Notes: generated by a model from the letters alone, not told the origin. A DNA stretch of 7,502 nt from JAUIEH01 sp964483375 (GCA_964483375.1 CAZABJ010000083.1:1-7502); one strand, 5' to 3'; shown: positions 1-6,340, numbered from the stretch's first letter. Translations and numbers: made by a program.

Positions 1-369
1 GGCGTCGCGGCGGGCGGCGCCCCAGATGGCTTGCGGGATCATGATGAGGAAGGAGATGGCGATCCGCACGATCACCGCCAAGAAGGCCACGAGGATTTGA
101 AAGTCGTCGCTCAGCGTCTGGAAACCGGAGCCGAGCCGGGGCGGGAAGATGTCGTTGTTCAGGAAATTGATGAACCACTGTTCGAACGCGGCCGCCCCGC
201 CGAGCATCCAGCGATATTGGCTTTCATGTTCGACATAGAGGTAGACCGCCACGATCGTGGCGATGATGAAGGACAGAAAGATTGAGAAACTCGTCCAGCT
301 GACGATCCCCATACGGATCAAAAGCCGCTGGGTGAAATTGACCGTCTTCGACTTCTGCTGCGCCATCAT
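1..369 (-). CDS. Unidentified two-helix membrane protein, N-terminal part (runs off the left edge)
   Basis: An open frame of 123 codons begins at ATG 369 and is still open at base 1, so the C-terminus is missing. A second ATG follows at once (366) and is better spaced from the weak GAAG ribosome-binding sequence, so either could be the start. The N-terminus is short and basic (MMAQQKSKTVN). A hydrophobic segment at about residues 22-45 and another at about 90-112 look like transmembrane helices. Between them lies a polar, aromatic-rich stretch of about 45 residues (containing QYRWML and FEQWFINFLNND). Residues 118-123 are basic again after the second helix. I do not recognise the family. It is not MlaD-like: MlaD has one N-terminal helix followed directly by an MCE beta domain. 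It lies in the same direction as mlaF and about 110 bp downstream, so it could be the tail of that operon or have its own promoter. That this is a real gene is fairly certain; its function is unknown. Confidence 0.75.
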   Translation of the reverse strand, partial: MMAQQKSKTVNFTQRLLIRMGIVSWTSFSIFLSFIIATIVAVYLYVEHESQYRWMLGGAAAFEQWFINFLNNDIFPPRLGSGFQTLSDDFQILVAFLAVIVRIAISFLIMIPQAIWGAARRDA

Positions 370-432
370 CGCTTCGGCCGGATTGGCCGCCCCTAGTCTT
401 CGCCGCCCCCCCGGCGGACCAATTGTTCACCG

Positions 433-461
433 AGAATAGCCGAGCCGGGCGGGCTTGTCTT
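433..461 (-). promoter_or_regulatory. Weak candidate promoter for the left-edge membrane protein gene
   Basis: On the minus strand, AAGACA (461-456) and TATTCT (438-433) are separated by exactly 17 bases; each matches 4 of 6 bases of the sigma-70 consensus. It lies in the 111-bp gap between mlaF and the membrane protein gene, about 65 bp upstream of that start. The -35 lacks the usual TTG, so this could be chance. The same gap holds two 5-bp hairpins (403-417 and 375-389) without T-runs. The second sits just upstream of the start codon. Confidence 0.22.
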
Positions 462-480
462 CCGCCAGCCGCGGAGAGGG

Positions 481-1251
481 TCAGCGGGCGTCCACGCGGA
501 TGGGGCCCTCCGCCGAACCGGTGACGAATTGGCGGACATAGGGGTCGTCGGTGGCGTCAATCTCTGTGGCGGGCCCGCGCCAGATGATGCGGCCCTCATG
601 GATCATGGCGATGTCGTCGGCGATTTTGCGGGCCGACGCCATGTCATGGGTGATCGAAATCGCGGTCGCGCCCATCTCGCGCACCACATGCACGATGAGG
701 TCGTTGATGACGTCGGCGGTGATGGGGTCGAGGCCCGTGGTCGGCTCGTCGAAAAACAGGATCTCCGGCGCGGCGACGACGGCGCGCGCTAGACCGACCC
801 GCTTTTGCATGCCGCCCGACAGCTCTGCAGGCCGAAGCTCCGCCACCCGCGGCTCAAGATTCACGCGAGCCATAGCGTCGACCGCGCGCTCGCGAGCCGT
901 CTTGCGCGGGACGTCGTCGGCGTTGATGAGCCGGAAGGCGACGTTCTCCCAAATCGTCAAGCTGTCGAACAACGCCGCGCCTTGGAACAGCATGCCGAAT
1001 TTGCGCATCAGCCGGGTGCGTGCGGATCGGCCGAGCTTGGCGGTCTCCTCGCCGTCGATGCGGATCGAACCGGCATCAGGCTGTATGAGGCCCAGAATGC
1101 ACTTCAGCGTAACCGACTTGCCGGTGCCCGACCCGCCAATGACCACCAGCGAACGCCCGGCCTGCACCGTCAAATCGACGCCGTCGAGGACGGTCTTTCC
1201 GGCGAAGGCTTTTCTCAGGCCGGACACGGCGATTTTCGGCGTCTCGGTCAT
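481..1251 (-). CDS. mlaF: Mla-type lipid ABC transporter, ATP-binding protein MlaF
   Basis: This is the cytoplasmic ATPase of a Mla/Ttg2-type transporter, which powers phospholipid movement between inner and outer membranes together with a MlaE permease. The 256-residue protein has all nucleotide-binding motifs: Walker A GGSGTGKS (39-46), Q-loop Gln90, signature LSGGMQKR (144-151), Walker B ILFFDE (164-169) with catalytic Glu169, D-loop GLDP (173-176) and switch His202. The LSGGM form of the signature and the neighbouring MlaE permease favour MlaF over other ABC ATPases. Length is close to E. coli MlaF (about 269). The ATG overlaps the mlaE stop as ATGA (1251-1248). There is no clear Shine-Dalgarno sequence, so translation is probably coupled to mlaE. 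No mlaD, mlaC or mlaB homologue is visible nearby. The general assignment is firm. Which lipid is carried, and in which direction, cannot be read from the sequence. Confidence 0.9.
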   Translation of the reverse strand: MTETPKIAVSGLRKAFAGKTVLDGVDLTVQAGRSLVVIGGSGTGKSVTLKCILGLIQPDAGSIRIDGEETAKLGRSARTRLMRKFGMLFQGAALFDSLTIWENVAFRLINADDVPRKTARERAVDAMARVNLEPRVAELRPAELSGGMQKRVGLARAVVAAPEILFFDEPTTGLDPITADVINDLIVHVVREMGATAISITHDMASARKIADDIAMIHEGRIIWRGPATEIDATDDPYVRQFVTGSAEGPIRVDAR

Positions 1252-2030
1252 CGTTCGACAAACGCCGTGGTGAGAAGGAAATTCGAGGCGAGGATCAAGA
1301 TCATCGCCGAGGCCACCGCACTGGTGGTGGCTCGGCCCACCCCTTGCGCGCCGCCGCGGCTGACATAGCCGTGGTAACAGCCCATCAGCGTGAGCAGATA
1401 ACCGAAGACCACCGCCTTAACGAGGCCCGACAGAACGTCGCCGGTGGTGATGAAGTCGGCTGTGTTTTGCACATAGGCGCCGCCGGAAAACCCCAGCGAC
1501 TGGGTGGCGACCAAAAACCCGCCATAGACCCCGATGATATCGGCGATCAGCACCAACAGCGGCAGCGCGATCAATCCCGCAGCGATGCGCGGGGCGACGA
1601 GATAGCGCATGGGGTCGGCGGACAGCGTTCGCAACGCGTCGATCTGCTCGGTCACCCGCATGGTGCCGATTTCCGCAGCGATGGACGCTGACACCCGACC
1701 CGCCAACATCAGCGCGGCCAACACGGGCCCCAATTCGCGGGTGATGCCGACGCCGACGATGTTCGGCAAGAACTGCTCGGCGTTCACACGCGACCCGCCG
1801 GTGTAGATGTTCAGCGCCAGCGCCGCGCCGGTGAACAGCGCCGTCAAACCCACAACGGGCAAAGAGTAGTAACCGATGCGCAGCAGCTGCTCGCCCAACT
1901 GACGGAAGTAAAAGGGCGGTTGGAAAAGGGCGAGCGTCGCGCGAGCGGCGAAAATCGATGCGCCGCCCACCGCGCGGAATGCGGCGAGAACCGCAGCGCC
2001 GAGGGCGGGAACGAGGGCGAACGGGTTCAC
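1248..2030 (-). CDS. mlaE: Mla-type lipid ABC transporter, permease MlaE
   Basis: This is the integral inner-membrane permease of the MlaE/YrbE family, partner of the downstream ATPase. With the start chosen here it has 260 residues, the same as E. coli MlaE. Family landmarks are an N-terminal amphipathic/interfacial region before about residue 55, several long hydrophobic helices (about 57-77, 90-120, 145-170, 195-215, 235-255), the ELGP motif (99-102), and EQIDAL (128-133), the conserved cytoplasmic coupling segment that contacts the ATPase. A longer frame reaches 2060 but begins with TTG deep inside alr. The GTG at 2030 instead forms a GTGA overlap with the alr stop, mirroring the ATGA overlap with mlaF, so I prefer it. 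No strong ribosome-binding site is seen, which fits translational coupling. Family assignment is secure; the start is likely but not proven. Confidence 0.9.
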   Translation of the reverse strand: MNPFALVPALGAAVLAAFRAVGGASIFAARATLALFQPPFYFRQLGEQLLRIGYYSLPVVGLTALFTGAALALNIYTGGSRVNAEQFLPNIVGVGITRELGPVLAALMLAGRVSASIAAEIGTMRVTEQIDALRTLSADPMRYLVAPRIAAGLIALPLLVLIADIIGVYGGFLVATQSLGFSGGAYVQNTADFITTGDVLSGLVKAVVFGYLLTLMGCYHGYVSRGGAQGVGRATTSAVASAMILILASNFLLTTAFVER

Positions 2031-3166
2031 GCCGCAGCGCCCAAAACGCGGCGGTCGCAACGCGGGCCAAGCCCTGTCAGAAGCTCGTAGTTCAGCGTTT
2101 GGGCGGCCTGCGCGGCGTCTTCGAGCGCCGCTTGGGCGCCCAAAAACTCGATCAGCGCGCCGGGGCGGGCTGCATCGGTCGCATCAGTGACGTCCACAGT
2201 GACGAGATCCATGGAAATGCGGCCCAATATCGGTGTCTTCACGCCAGCCAGGACCCCATAGCCGTGCGGCCCGCCCGCGCGCAAGAAGCCGTCTGCGTAT
2301 CCCAGCGCCACTGTCGCAGAGAGGCGACGCCCGACGGCGCGGCAGGAGGCGCCGTAACCGACGGGATCGCCGTCCTCGAGCTGTCGAACTTGGAGGATCG
2401 GGGCCTCTAGGGTCGCCACCACGGCGTCAGCGGGCGCGTCTGGCCCGGGAGAGCCGCCATAGAGCCCGATGCCGGGGCGGACCAGGTCCAGACAAAAGTC
2501 AGCGCCCAAATGCACGCCGGCGGAATTTGCGAGGCTCGCCCGAAAGCCGTTCGGCAGTGCGGAGGACAGCGCCTTGCGTATCGCTGTGAACGTGTCGCGC
2601 TGTACTGCGTTGAGCGAATGCTCGGGCTCGTCCGCGCAGGCCAAGTGGCTCATCACCAGCGTGATCCCGGCCCGACTGAGCAGATCCCCGCGTGCGGCCA
2701 GCGCCGGGGCGTCGCGAGCGCTGACGCCTAGCCGGTTCATGCCGGTATCGATATGGAGCGCGGCGGGCGGGGGCGCATCGGCCAGGTCCCGCGTCCTCGT
2801 CCATGCCTCGATTTGGGCGATGTCGTTGAGCACGGGGGAAAGCGCGTGATGCAAAAACACCGACGCCTCCCCCTGGAGGATGCCGTTATAAACATAGATC
2901 ATCGCGTCAGGTCCGAGGCATTGGCGCAGGCGCAGGCCTTCCTCAGCGTTGGCGACAAAAAACGTGCGACAGCCTTCGGCGAAGAGACGCGGCGCCACCA
3001 CGTCCATGCCGAGCCCATAGGCGTCGGCTTTGACTGTGGCGCCGACCTCCGCCCCGTGAGAGCGGGCGCGATAAGCGCGAAGATTTCGCGCCGCTGCGTC
3101 CAAGTCGATGGTCAGGCGCGGCCGGGTGAGCACATGGGCGATGTCGTCTGCGAGGCTCACGGTCAC
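2027..3166 (-). CDS. alr: Alanine racemase (PLP-dependent)
   Basis: The enzyme interconverts L- and D-alanine in the cytoplasm, supplying D-Ala for peptidoglycan. The 379-residue protein has the expected fold-type III layout: an N-terminal TIM barrel with the PLP lysine in VKADAYGLG (Lys46), HIDTGMNRLG (138-147), the MSHLACAD segment (172-179), ANSAG (213-217) and the RPGIGLYG phosphate-binding stretch (230-237). The C-terminal beta domain carries VGYGA (269-273), whose Tyr271 aligns by motif with the second catalytic base, then GYADG (289-293) and GRISMDLVTVDV. The start is GTG at 3166; another GTG is two codons further in. The next upstream in-frame stop is the dnaB TGA itself, seven codons away, so the gene cannot start much earlier and is in the same frame as dnaB. 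The 21-base gap and lack of a terminator suggest cotranscription with dnaB, a common pairing. Catabolic (DadX) use is possible but less likely here. Confidence 0.95.
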   Translation of the reverse strand: MTVSLADDIAHVLTRPRLTIDLDAAARNLRAYRARSHGAEVGATVKADAYGLGMDVVAPRLFAEGCRTFFVANAEEGLRLRQCLGPDAMIYVYNGILQGEASVFLHHALSPVLNDIAQIEAWTRTRDLADAPPPAALHIDTGMNRLGVSARDAPALAARGDLLSRAGITLVMSHLACADEPEHSLNAVQRDTFTAIRKALSSALPNGFRASLANSAGVHLGADFCLDLVRPGIGLYGGSPGPDAPADAVVATLEAPILQVRQLEDGDPVGYGASCRAVGRRLSATVALGYADGFLRAGGPHGYGVLAGVKTPILGRISMDLVTVDVTDATDAARPGALIEFLGAQAALEDAAQAAQTLNYELLTGLGPRCDRRVLGAAA

Positions 3167-3187
3167 CTGTTCATCAGCGCGGTCGGC

Positions 3188-4732
3188 TCAGGCCCCAAGC
3201 CCGGGACCGGAGGGACCGCTGCGGTCCATGGCGGGATATCGCCCTTCTTCCGCTAGGTCGTCAAACCGCGTGACGCTTCCGTCGAAGCCAAGCTTCACCG
3301 TGCCGATGGGGCCATGGCGCTGCTTGCCGATGATGATTTCCGCTTTGCCCGCGGCCTCCGCCATGCGCCGGTCCCACTCTTCGCATGCTTTGCGATCGTC
3401 CTCTTTGGCGGAGTTCCGCCGGCTATCCGCCGGCTCTTCCCGGGAAAGGTAGTATTCCTCGCGGAACACGAACATCACCGCGTCGGCGTCTTGCTCGATG
3501 GAGCCGGATTCCCTGAGATCGGAGAGCTGCGGACGCTTGTCTTCCCGGGACTCCACCTGGCGGGAGAGCTGGGACAACGCGATCACGGGCACGTCGAGCT
3601 CTTTGGCGAGCGCTTTGAGGTTCTGCGTCACCTCGGACACCTCTTGCACCCGGCTGTCGGAGCGACGATCGCTCGACGGCGTCACCAGCTGAAGATAGTC
3701 GACGATGATGAGGTCCAGGCCCTTCTGCCGCTTAAGCCGGCGGGCGCGTGAACACAGCGCGCCGATGGACAACCCGCCGGTGTCGTCGATGTGCAGCGGC
3801 AGCTGATTGAGCTCGATGGCGGCGTCCCGAAGTTTTTCGAACTCCTGGGGCGAAAGCTGACCCTGACGGATGAGGTGGGAGAGCACATTGGCGCGGTCCG
3901 ACAAGATCCGCGTCGCCAGCTGCTCGCTGGACATCTCCAAGGAGAAGAACCCAACCACGCCGCCGGCCGCGGTGCGTTCGCCGCCCTTGTCGTCGCGCTC
4001 TTTGCGGAAGGCCTTCGCCACCCGAAAGGCGATGTTTGTGGCGAACGCGGTTTTGCCCATGGAAGGCCGGCCCGCAATGATGAGCAGATCCGAGCGATGA
4101 AGCCCGCCCAGCTTGCTGTCCAGCGCCTGAAACCCCGTGGAGATCCCCGACAATCCGCCTTCTTTCATCGCCGCGGCGGCCATTTCGATGGATTGTTGCA
4201 GCGCGGTCCCGAAGGTCTCAAAGCCGCGCGCGGCGGAGCCGGTCTCGGCGAGTTTGAACAGCTTCCGCTCCGCGCCCTCGATCAGGTCGCGCGCTTGGGC
4301 CGACCGTTCTTCGCGGGCTTCGACCTCGATTTCCCCGCCCACCCGGATGAGACTGCGGCGCAGGGCCAGGTCGTGGACAAGCTTTGCGTAATCGGGCGCT
4401 TCGGCCGCTCTGGCGCCGGAGGCCATGAGTTCAACCAGATAGTCGCCACCGCCCAACGGCTTGACCCCCGGATCGCCGTCGGCGAACGGCGTCATCGTGA
4501 TGGCGTCGGCAAGCTCGCCCCGCTCGATCATGCCTTTTGCTTCGTCGAAGATCCGGCCGTTCACGGGGTCGTAGAAATGCTCGCCCCGCAGCGCGTCCGG
4601 GATGGCGTGGGCGACCTCGTTGTCGCTCAGCAAAGCGCCAAGCAGCGCCTGCTCAGCGTCCAGCGAGTGGGGAACCGCGATTTCCGCGGCGTCCGGCGCA
4701 GACTGCGGCGATAGGATCAGTTCGGCGTTCAT
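3188..4732 (-). CDS. dnaB: Replicative DNA helicase DnaB
   Basis: This is the hexameric, ATP-driven helicase that unwinds the replication fork and interacts with primase. The 514-residue protein has the DnaB N-terminal domain (about 20-125, starting PHSLDAEQALLGALL), a linker helix, and a RecA-like C-terminal domain. Visible motifs are Walker A GRPSMGKT (221-228), SLEMS with the catalytic Glu (264-268), Walker B LIIVDYLQL (341-349), ALSQLSR (385-391), DLRESGSIEQDAD (405-417) and the arginine-finger region VFREEYY (422-428). It is longer than E. coli DnaB (471). The extra length includes a charged insert at about 241-258 and a highly charged insert at about 429-462, before AEIIIGKQRHGPIG; the latter is typical of alphaproteobacterial DnaB. 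The C-terminus is a short Gly/Pro/Ser tail. The ATG has a clear GGAGG (4743-4739) six bases upstream. It heads the dnaB-alr-mlaE-mlaF run. No intein or frameshift is seen. Confidence 0.97.
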   Translation of the reverse strand: MNAELILSPQSAPDAAEIAVPHSLDAEQALLGALLSDNEVAHAIPDALRGEHFYDPVNGRIFDEAKGMIERGELADAITMTPFADGDPGVKPLGGGDYLVELMASGARAAEAPDYAKLVHDLALRRSLIRVGGEIEVEAREERSAQARDLIEGAERKLFKLAETGSAARGFETFGTALQQSIEMAAAAMKEGGLSGISTGFQALDSKLGGLHRSDLLIIAGRPSMGKTAFATNIAFRVAKAFRKERDDKGGERTAAGGVVGFFSLEMSSEQLATRILSDRANVLSHLIRQGQLSPQEFEKLRDAAIELNQLPLHIDDTGGLSIGALCSRARRLKRQKGLDLIIVDYLQLVTPSSDRRSDSRVQEVSEVTQNLKALAKELDVPVIALSQLSRQVESREDKRPQLSDLRESGSIEQDADAVMFVFREEYYLSREEPADSRRNSAKEDDRKACEEWDRRMAEAAGKAEIIIGKQRHGPIGTVKLGFDGSVTRFDDLAEEGRYPAMDRSGPSGPGLGA

Positions 4733-4782
4733 GGCGGGCCTCCGCGCAGGGCGTGTCGGGCCGCTTAATCAGACCTCAGAGC

Positions 4783-4798
4783 GTTAACGAGAGGTTAC
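4783..4798 (-). promoter_or_regulatory. CtrA-like binding site upstream of dnaB
   Basis: Read on the minus strand towards dnaB, the sequence is GTAA, 7 bases, TTAAC. This differs at one of nine positions from the CtrA consensus TTAA-N7-TTAAC known from Caulobacter and relatives. It lies 51-66 bp before the dnaB ATG, where a regulator could overlap a -35 region. I could not find a convincing -10/-35 pair nearby. The half site sits in CGTTAACG (4782-4789), a palindrome that recurs at 4899-4906 near the rplI stop. Whether this organism has CtrA is not known from the window. Confidence 0.35.
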
Positions 4799-4800
4799 CC

Positions 4801-4849
4801 GATTCCGATGCGTTGCCGTCCTGTTCACGCGGCGTTTGTGACTTGAATC
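4801..4849. promoter_or_regulatory. Pair of GANTC (CcrM-type) methylation sites
   Basis: GATTC at 4801-4805 and GAATC at 4845-4849 lie within 49 bp, between the CtrA-like site and the rplI terminator. GANTC is the target of CcrM, the cell-cycle adenine methyltransferase of many Alphaproteobacteria, and methylation of such sites can tune promoters. GANTC also occurs inside genes here, for example at 3549 (GACTC), so the sites may carry no function. Confidence 0.35.
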
Positions 4850-4860
4850 CGCTTCGCACA

Positions 4861-4890
4861 GGAAAGGCGCAGCCCTGGGGACTGCGCCTG
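4861..4890 (-). terminator. Intrinsic terminator-like hairpin after rplI
   Basis: A perfect 8-bp inverted repeat (4865-4872 with 4882-4889, AGGCGCAG/CTGCGCCT) encloses a 9-base loop. On the minus strand the stem is followed by TTTCC, a short U-run, and it lies 33-57 bases past the rplI stop. It probably ends the rpsF-rpsR-rplI transcript and separates it from dnaB. The weak U-tract suggests incomplete termination, so some read-through into dnaB is possible. On the plus strand the stem is followed by GTTTGTG, and no plus-strand gene needs it. Confidence 0.65.
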
Positions 4891-4921
4891 TTTGTGACCG
4901 TTAACGCTTTGCTGCGAGGGG

Positions 4922-5575
4922 TTAGGTCGCTTGCGGCTCTTCGCCGTCTTGGACGTCGCCTTCGCCCGCTTGGCCGTCGTCGACCGGGGCTTCTTCACGC
5001 GGGCGCGCCTCGCCGTCTTCATCGAAGCTCGCCTCGAACAGCTCCGCAGCCTGGGCGTCGGCGACGGCGCGGTCTTCTTGGGCCTGCATGGCGATGATGT
5101 CCTCGCCCCGGGCCTGACGCTCCGCCTCGTCTTGGGTGCGCGCCACGTTGACCGAAACCGTCACGATAACCTCGGCGTGCAAGCGGACTTTCACCTCATG
5201 CATGCCGATGGCCTTGATCGGGGTGTCGAGCGCGACTTGCGACCGGGCGACATGCTTGCCGGTTTCGTTGATCGCATCGGCGATGTCGCGTGAGGAAACC
5301 GAACCATAAAGCTGGCCGGACTCCCCAGCCTGGCGGATCATCACGAAGACCTCGCCGTCCAAGCCGTCCGCTTCGCTCTGGGCGGCGTCGCGGCGCTCGG
5401 CGTTCAGCTTCTCCAACACCTCCCGCTCGCGTTCAAAGCGCTCGCGGTTGGCTTTGGTGGCTCGCAACGCTTTGCCTTGCGGCAGGAGGAAGTTGCGCGC
5501 GAAGCCGTCTTTGACTTTGACCGTGTCGCCCATAGCGCCGAGCTTTTCGACGCGCTCCAAAAGTATGACGTCCAT
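4922..5575 (-). CDS. rplI: 50S ribosomal protein bL9 with acidic C-terminal extension
   Basis: bL9 binds 23S rRNA near the base of the L1 stalk and reaches out from the 50S subunit; it supports reading-frame maintenance. The N-terminal RNA-binding domain is clear (residues 1-40: MDVILLERVEKLG, then VKDGFARNFLLPQGKA). It is followed by the long connecting helix (about 41-72) and the C-terminal domain (about 73-146, with GQLYGSVSSRDIADAI and IKAIGMHEVKVRLH). E. coli bL9 ends near residue 149, but this protein continues to 217. Residues 147-217 contain 23 Asp/Glu against 5 Lys/Arg and look disordered at the end; alphaproteobacterial bL9 often has such a tail. The start at 5575 is fixed by the family N-terminus, although the frame stays open far upstream by chance through rpsR. 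Only 11 bases separate it from rpsR, so they are cotranscribed. Confidence 0.96.
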   Translation of the reverse strand: MDVILLERVEKLGAMGDTVKVKDGFARNFLLPQGKALRATKANRERFEREREVLEKLNAERRDAAQSEADGLDGEVFVMIRQAGESGQLYGSVSSRDIADAINETGKHVARSQVALDTPIKAIGMHEVKVRLHAEVIVTVSVNVARTQDEAERQARGEDIIAMQAQEDRAVADAQAAELFEASFDEDGEARPREEAPVDDGQAGEGDVQDGEEPQAT

Positions 5576-5586
5576 CGTTCCCGGCC

Positions 5587-5844
5587 TCAGCTCGATTGAT
5601 AGGGCAGCAGCGCGAGATACCGGGCGCGCTTGATGGCGCGGGCGAGTTCGCGTTGCTTGCGCTGAGAGACCGCGGTGATGCGGGAGGGGACGATTTTGCC
5701 CCGCTCCGACATGTAGCGGAGCAGAAGCTTGGGATCCTTGTAGTCGATCTTCGGCGACTTTTCGGAGGAGAACGGACACACCTTCCGCCGTCGGCCAAAG
5801 GCGCGGCGGGTCGGCAGGTTCGTGATGTTGATGCGTTGGACCAT
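5587..5844 (-). CDS. rpsR: 30S ribosomal protein bS18
   Basis: bS18 pairs with bS6 and binds the central domain of 16S rRNA on the platform of the 30S subunit. The 85-residue protein has the usual size and landmarks: a basic N-terminal segment (RRAFGRRRKVCPF, 13-25), IDYKDPKLLLRYMSERGKI (33-51) and the conserved C-terminal block with VPSRIT (52-57) and LARAIKRARYLALLPY (67-82). It has a single cysteine (Cys23), so the zinc-binding form is unlikely. The ATG is preceded at 8 bases by GAGGGG, which overlaps the rpsF stop codon (TGA), so the two genes are tightly coupled (12-base gap). No priB lies between rpsF and rpsR, unlike in E. coli. Confidence 0.97.
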   Translation of the reverse strand: MVQRINITNLPTRRAFGRRRKVCPFSSEKSPKIDYKDPKLLLRYMSERGKIVPSRITAVSQRKQRELARAIKRARYLALLPYQSS

Positions 5845-5856
5845 GGATCAATCCCC

Positions 5857-6207
5857 TCAGCGCTTGTCGCGGCGTTTGCGATCTTCGCGTTTGGCGAGAA
5901 TGGCCGAGGGGCCTTCCTCGATTTCCTCCACGCGGACCGTGAGGTAGCGCAAGATGTCTTCGTGAATGCGCAACCGGCGCTCGAGCTCGTGCATCGCCTC
6001 GGGGGGCGCGTCGACTCCGAAGAAGGAGTAGTGGCCCTTGCGGTTCTTGCGGATGCGGTAGGTCAGGTTGCGAAGACCCCAATACTCAGTCTTCTTCACC
6101 GACCCGCCGAGCTCTTCGAGGATTTTGGTGACTTCTTCGACCAGTTCGTCCACCTGTTGGGGCGAGATGTCCTGGCGCGCAATGAGCGTGTGCTCGTAAA
6201 GCGGCAT
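5857..6207 (-). CDS. rpsF: 30S ribosomal protein bS6
   Basis: bS6 is the partner of bS18 in the 30S platform; as a complex they bind 16S rRNA and, in several bacteria, their own leader mRNA. The 116-residue protein shows the ferredoxin-like S6 pattern: strand YEHTLIARQD (4-13), helix about 16-34, strands KKTEYWGLRNLTYRI (38-52) and KGHYSFFGVDA (57-67), helix about 68-82, strand ILRYLTVRVEE (85-95). A strongly basic tail follows (AKREDRKRRDKR, 105-116), unlike the acidic tail of E. coli S6. The start at 6207 is set by the family N-terminus and by AAGGA seven bases upstream. The frame is open further upstream only by chance, crossing the intergenic region. It is the first gene of rpsF-rpsR-rplI. 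Confidence 0.97.
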   Translation of the reverse strand: MPLYEHTLIARQDISPQQVDELVEEVTKILEELGGSVKKTEYWGLRNLTYRIRKNRKGHYSFFGVDAPPEAMHELERRLRIHEDILRYLTVRVEEIEEGPSAILAKREDRKRRDKR

Positions 6208-6334
6208 GCTTCCATCCTTCCATGGGCGACCCGCGGCGTGCGGCCCGCTGGAGGAGAACGAGCCGCGCGACGGCTCCCGACGCGTCGATAGCGCGCCCGG
6301 AAAGGCGCAGACGCAGGGACCGCGAATCTGAGAA
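6208..6334 (-). promoter_or_regulatory. Structured 5' leader of the rpsF operon (candidate autoregulatory RNA)
   Basis: If transcription starts at the promoter proposed below, the rpsF mRNA carries about 127 untranslated bases. They are GC-rich and contain a perfect hairpin at 6276-6260 (GAGCCG, loop of 5, CGGCTC). GC-rich inverted segments also lie at about 6225-6250. The S6:S18 complex is known to bind leader RNAs of this operon in many bacteria, so this is the expected place for such an element. I could not match the known motif with certainty. No other gene is seen in the 265-bp rpsF-fabD gap. Confidence 0.35.
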
Positions 6335-6340
6335 CCGCGG

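Noticed and set aside
403..417. Hairpin CCGCC-CCCCC-GGCGG as a terminator after mlaF
   Set aside because: The stem is only 5 bp and no T-run follows on the minus strand; it may be simple C/G-run composition.
1248..2060. Longer mlaE (270 codons) starting at 2060
   Set aside because: The codon at 2060 is TTG inside alr. The GTG at 2030 gives the family length of 260 and a GTGA stop/start overlap.
3791..4714. Long plus-strand frame of 307 codons opposite dnaB
   Set aside because: It is antisense to a certain dnaB gene and has no recognisable domains. Long antisense frames are expected at high third-position GC. The same applies to the frames at 551-1273 (plus) and 6479-7489 (minus).
4825..5022. 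A 65-codon, lysine/arginine-rich minus-strand frame resembling a small basic protein
   Set aside because: It begins inside rplI in another frame, its basic character is the frame-shifted reading of the acidic bL9 tail, and it ends by running through the terminator hairpin.
4922..6082. A 386-codon frame that would give bL9 a large N-terminal extension
   Set aside because: The upstream 169 codons run out of frame through rpsR and the end of rpsF. bL9 begins at its standard N-terminus MDVILLERVEKLG at 5575.
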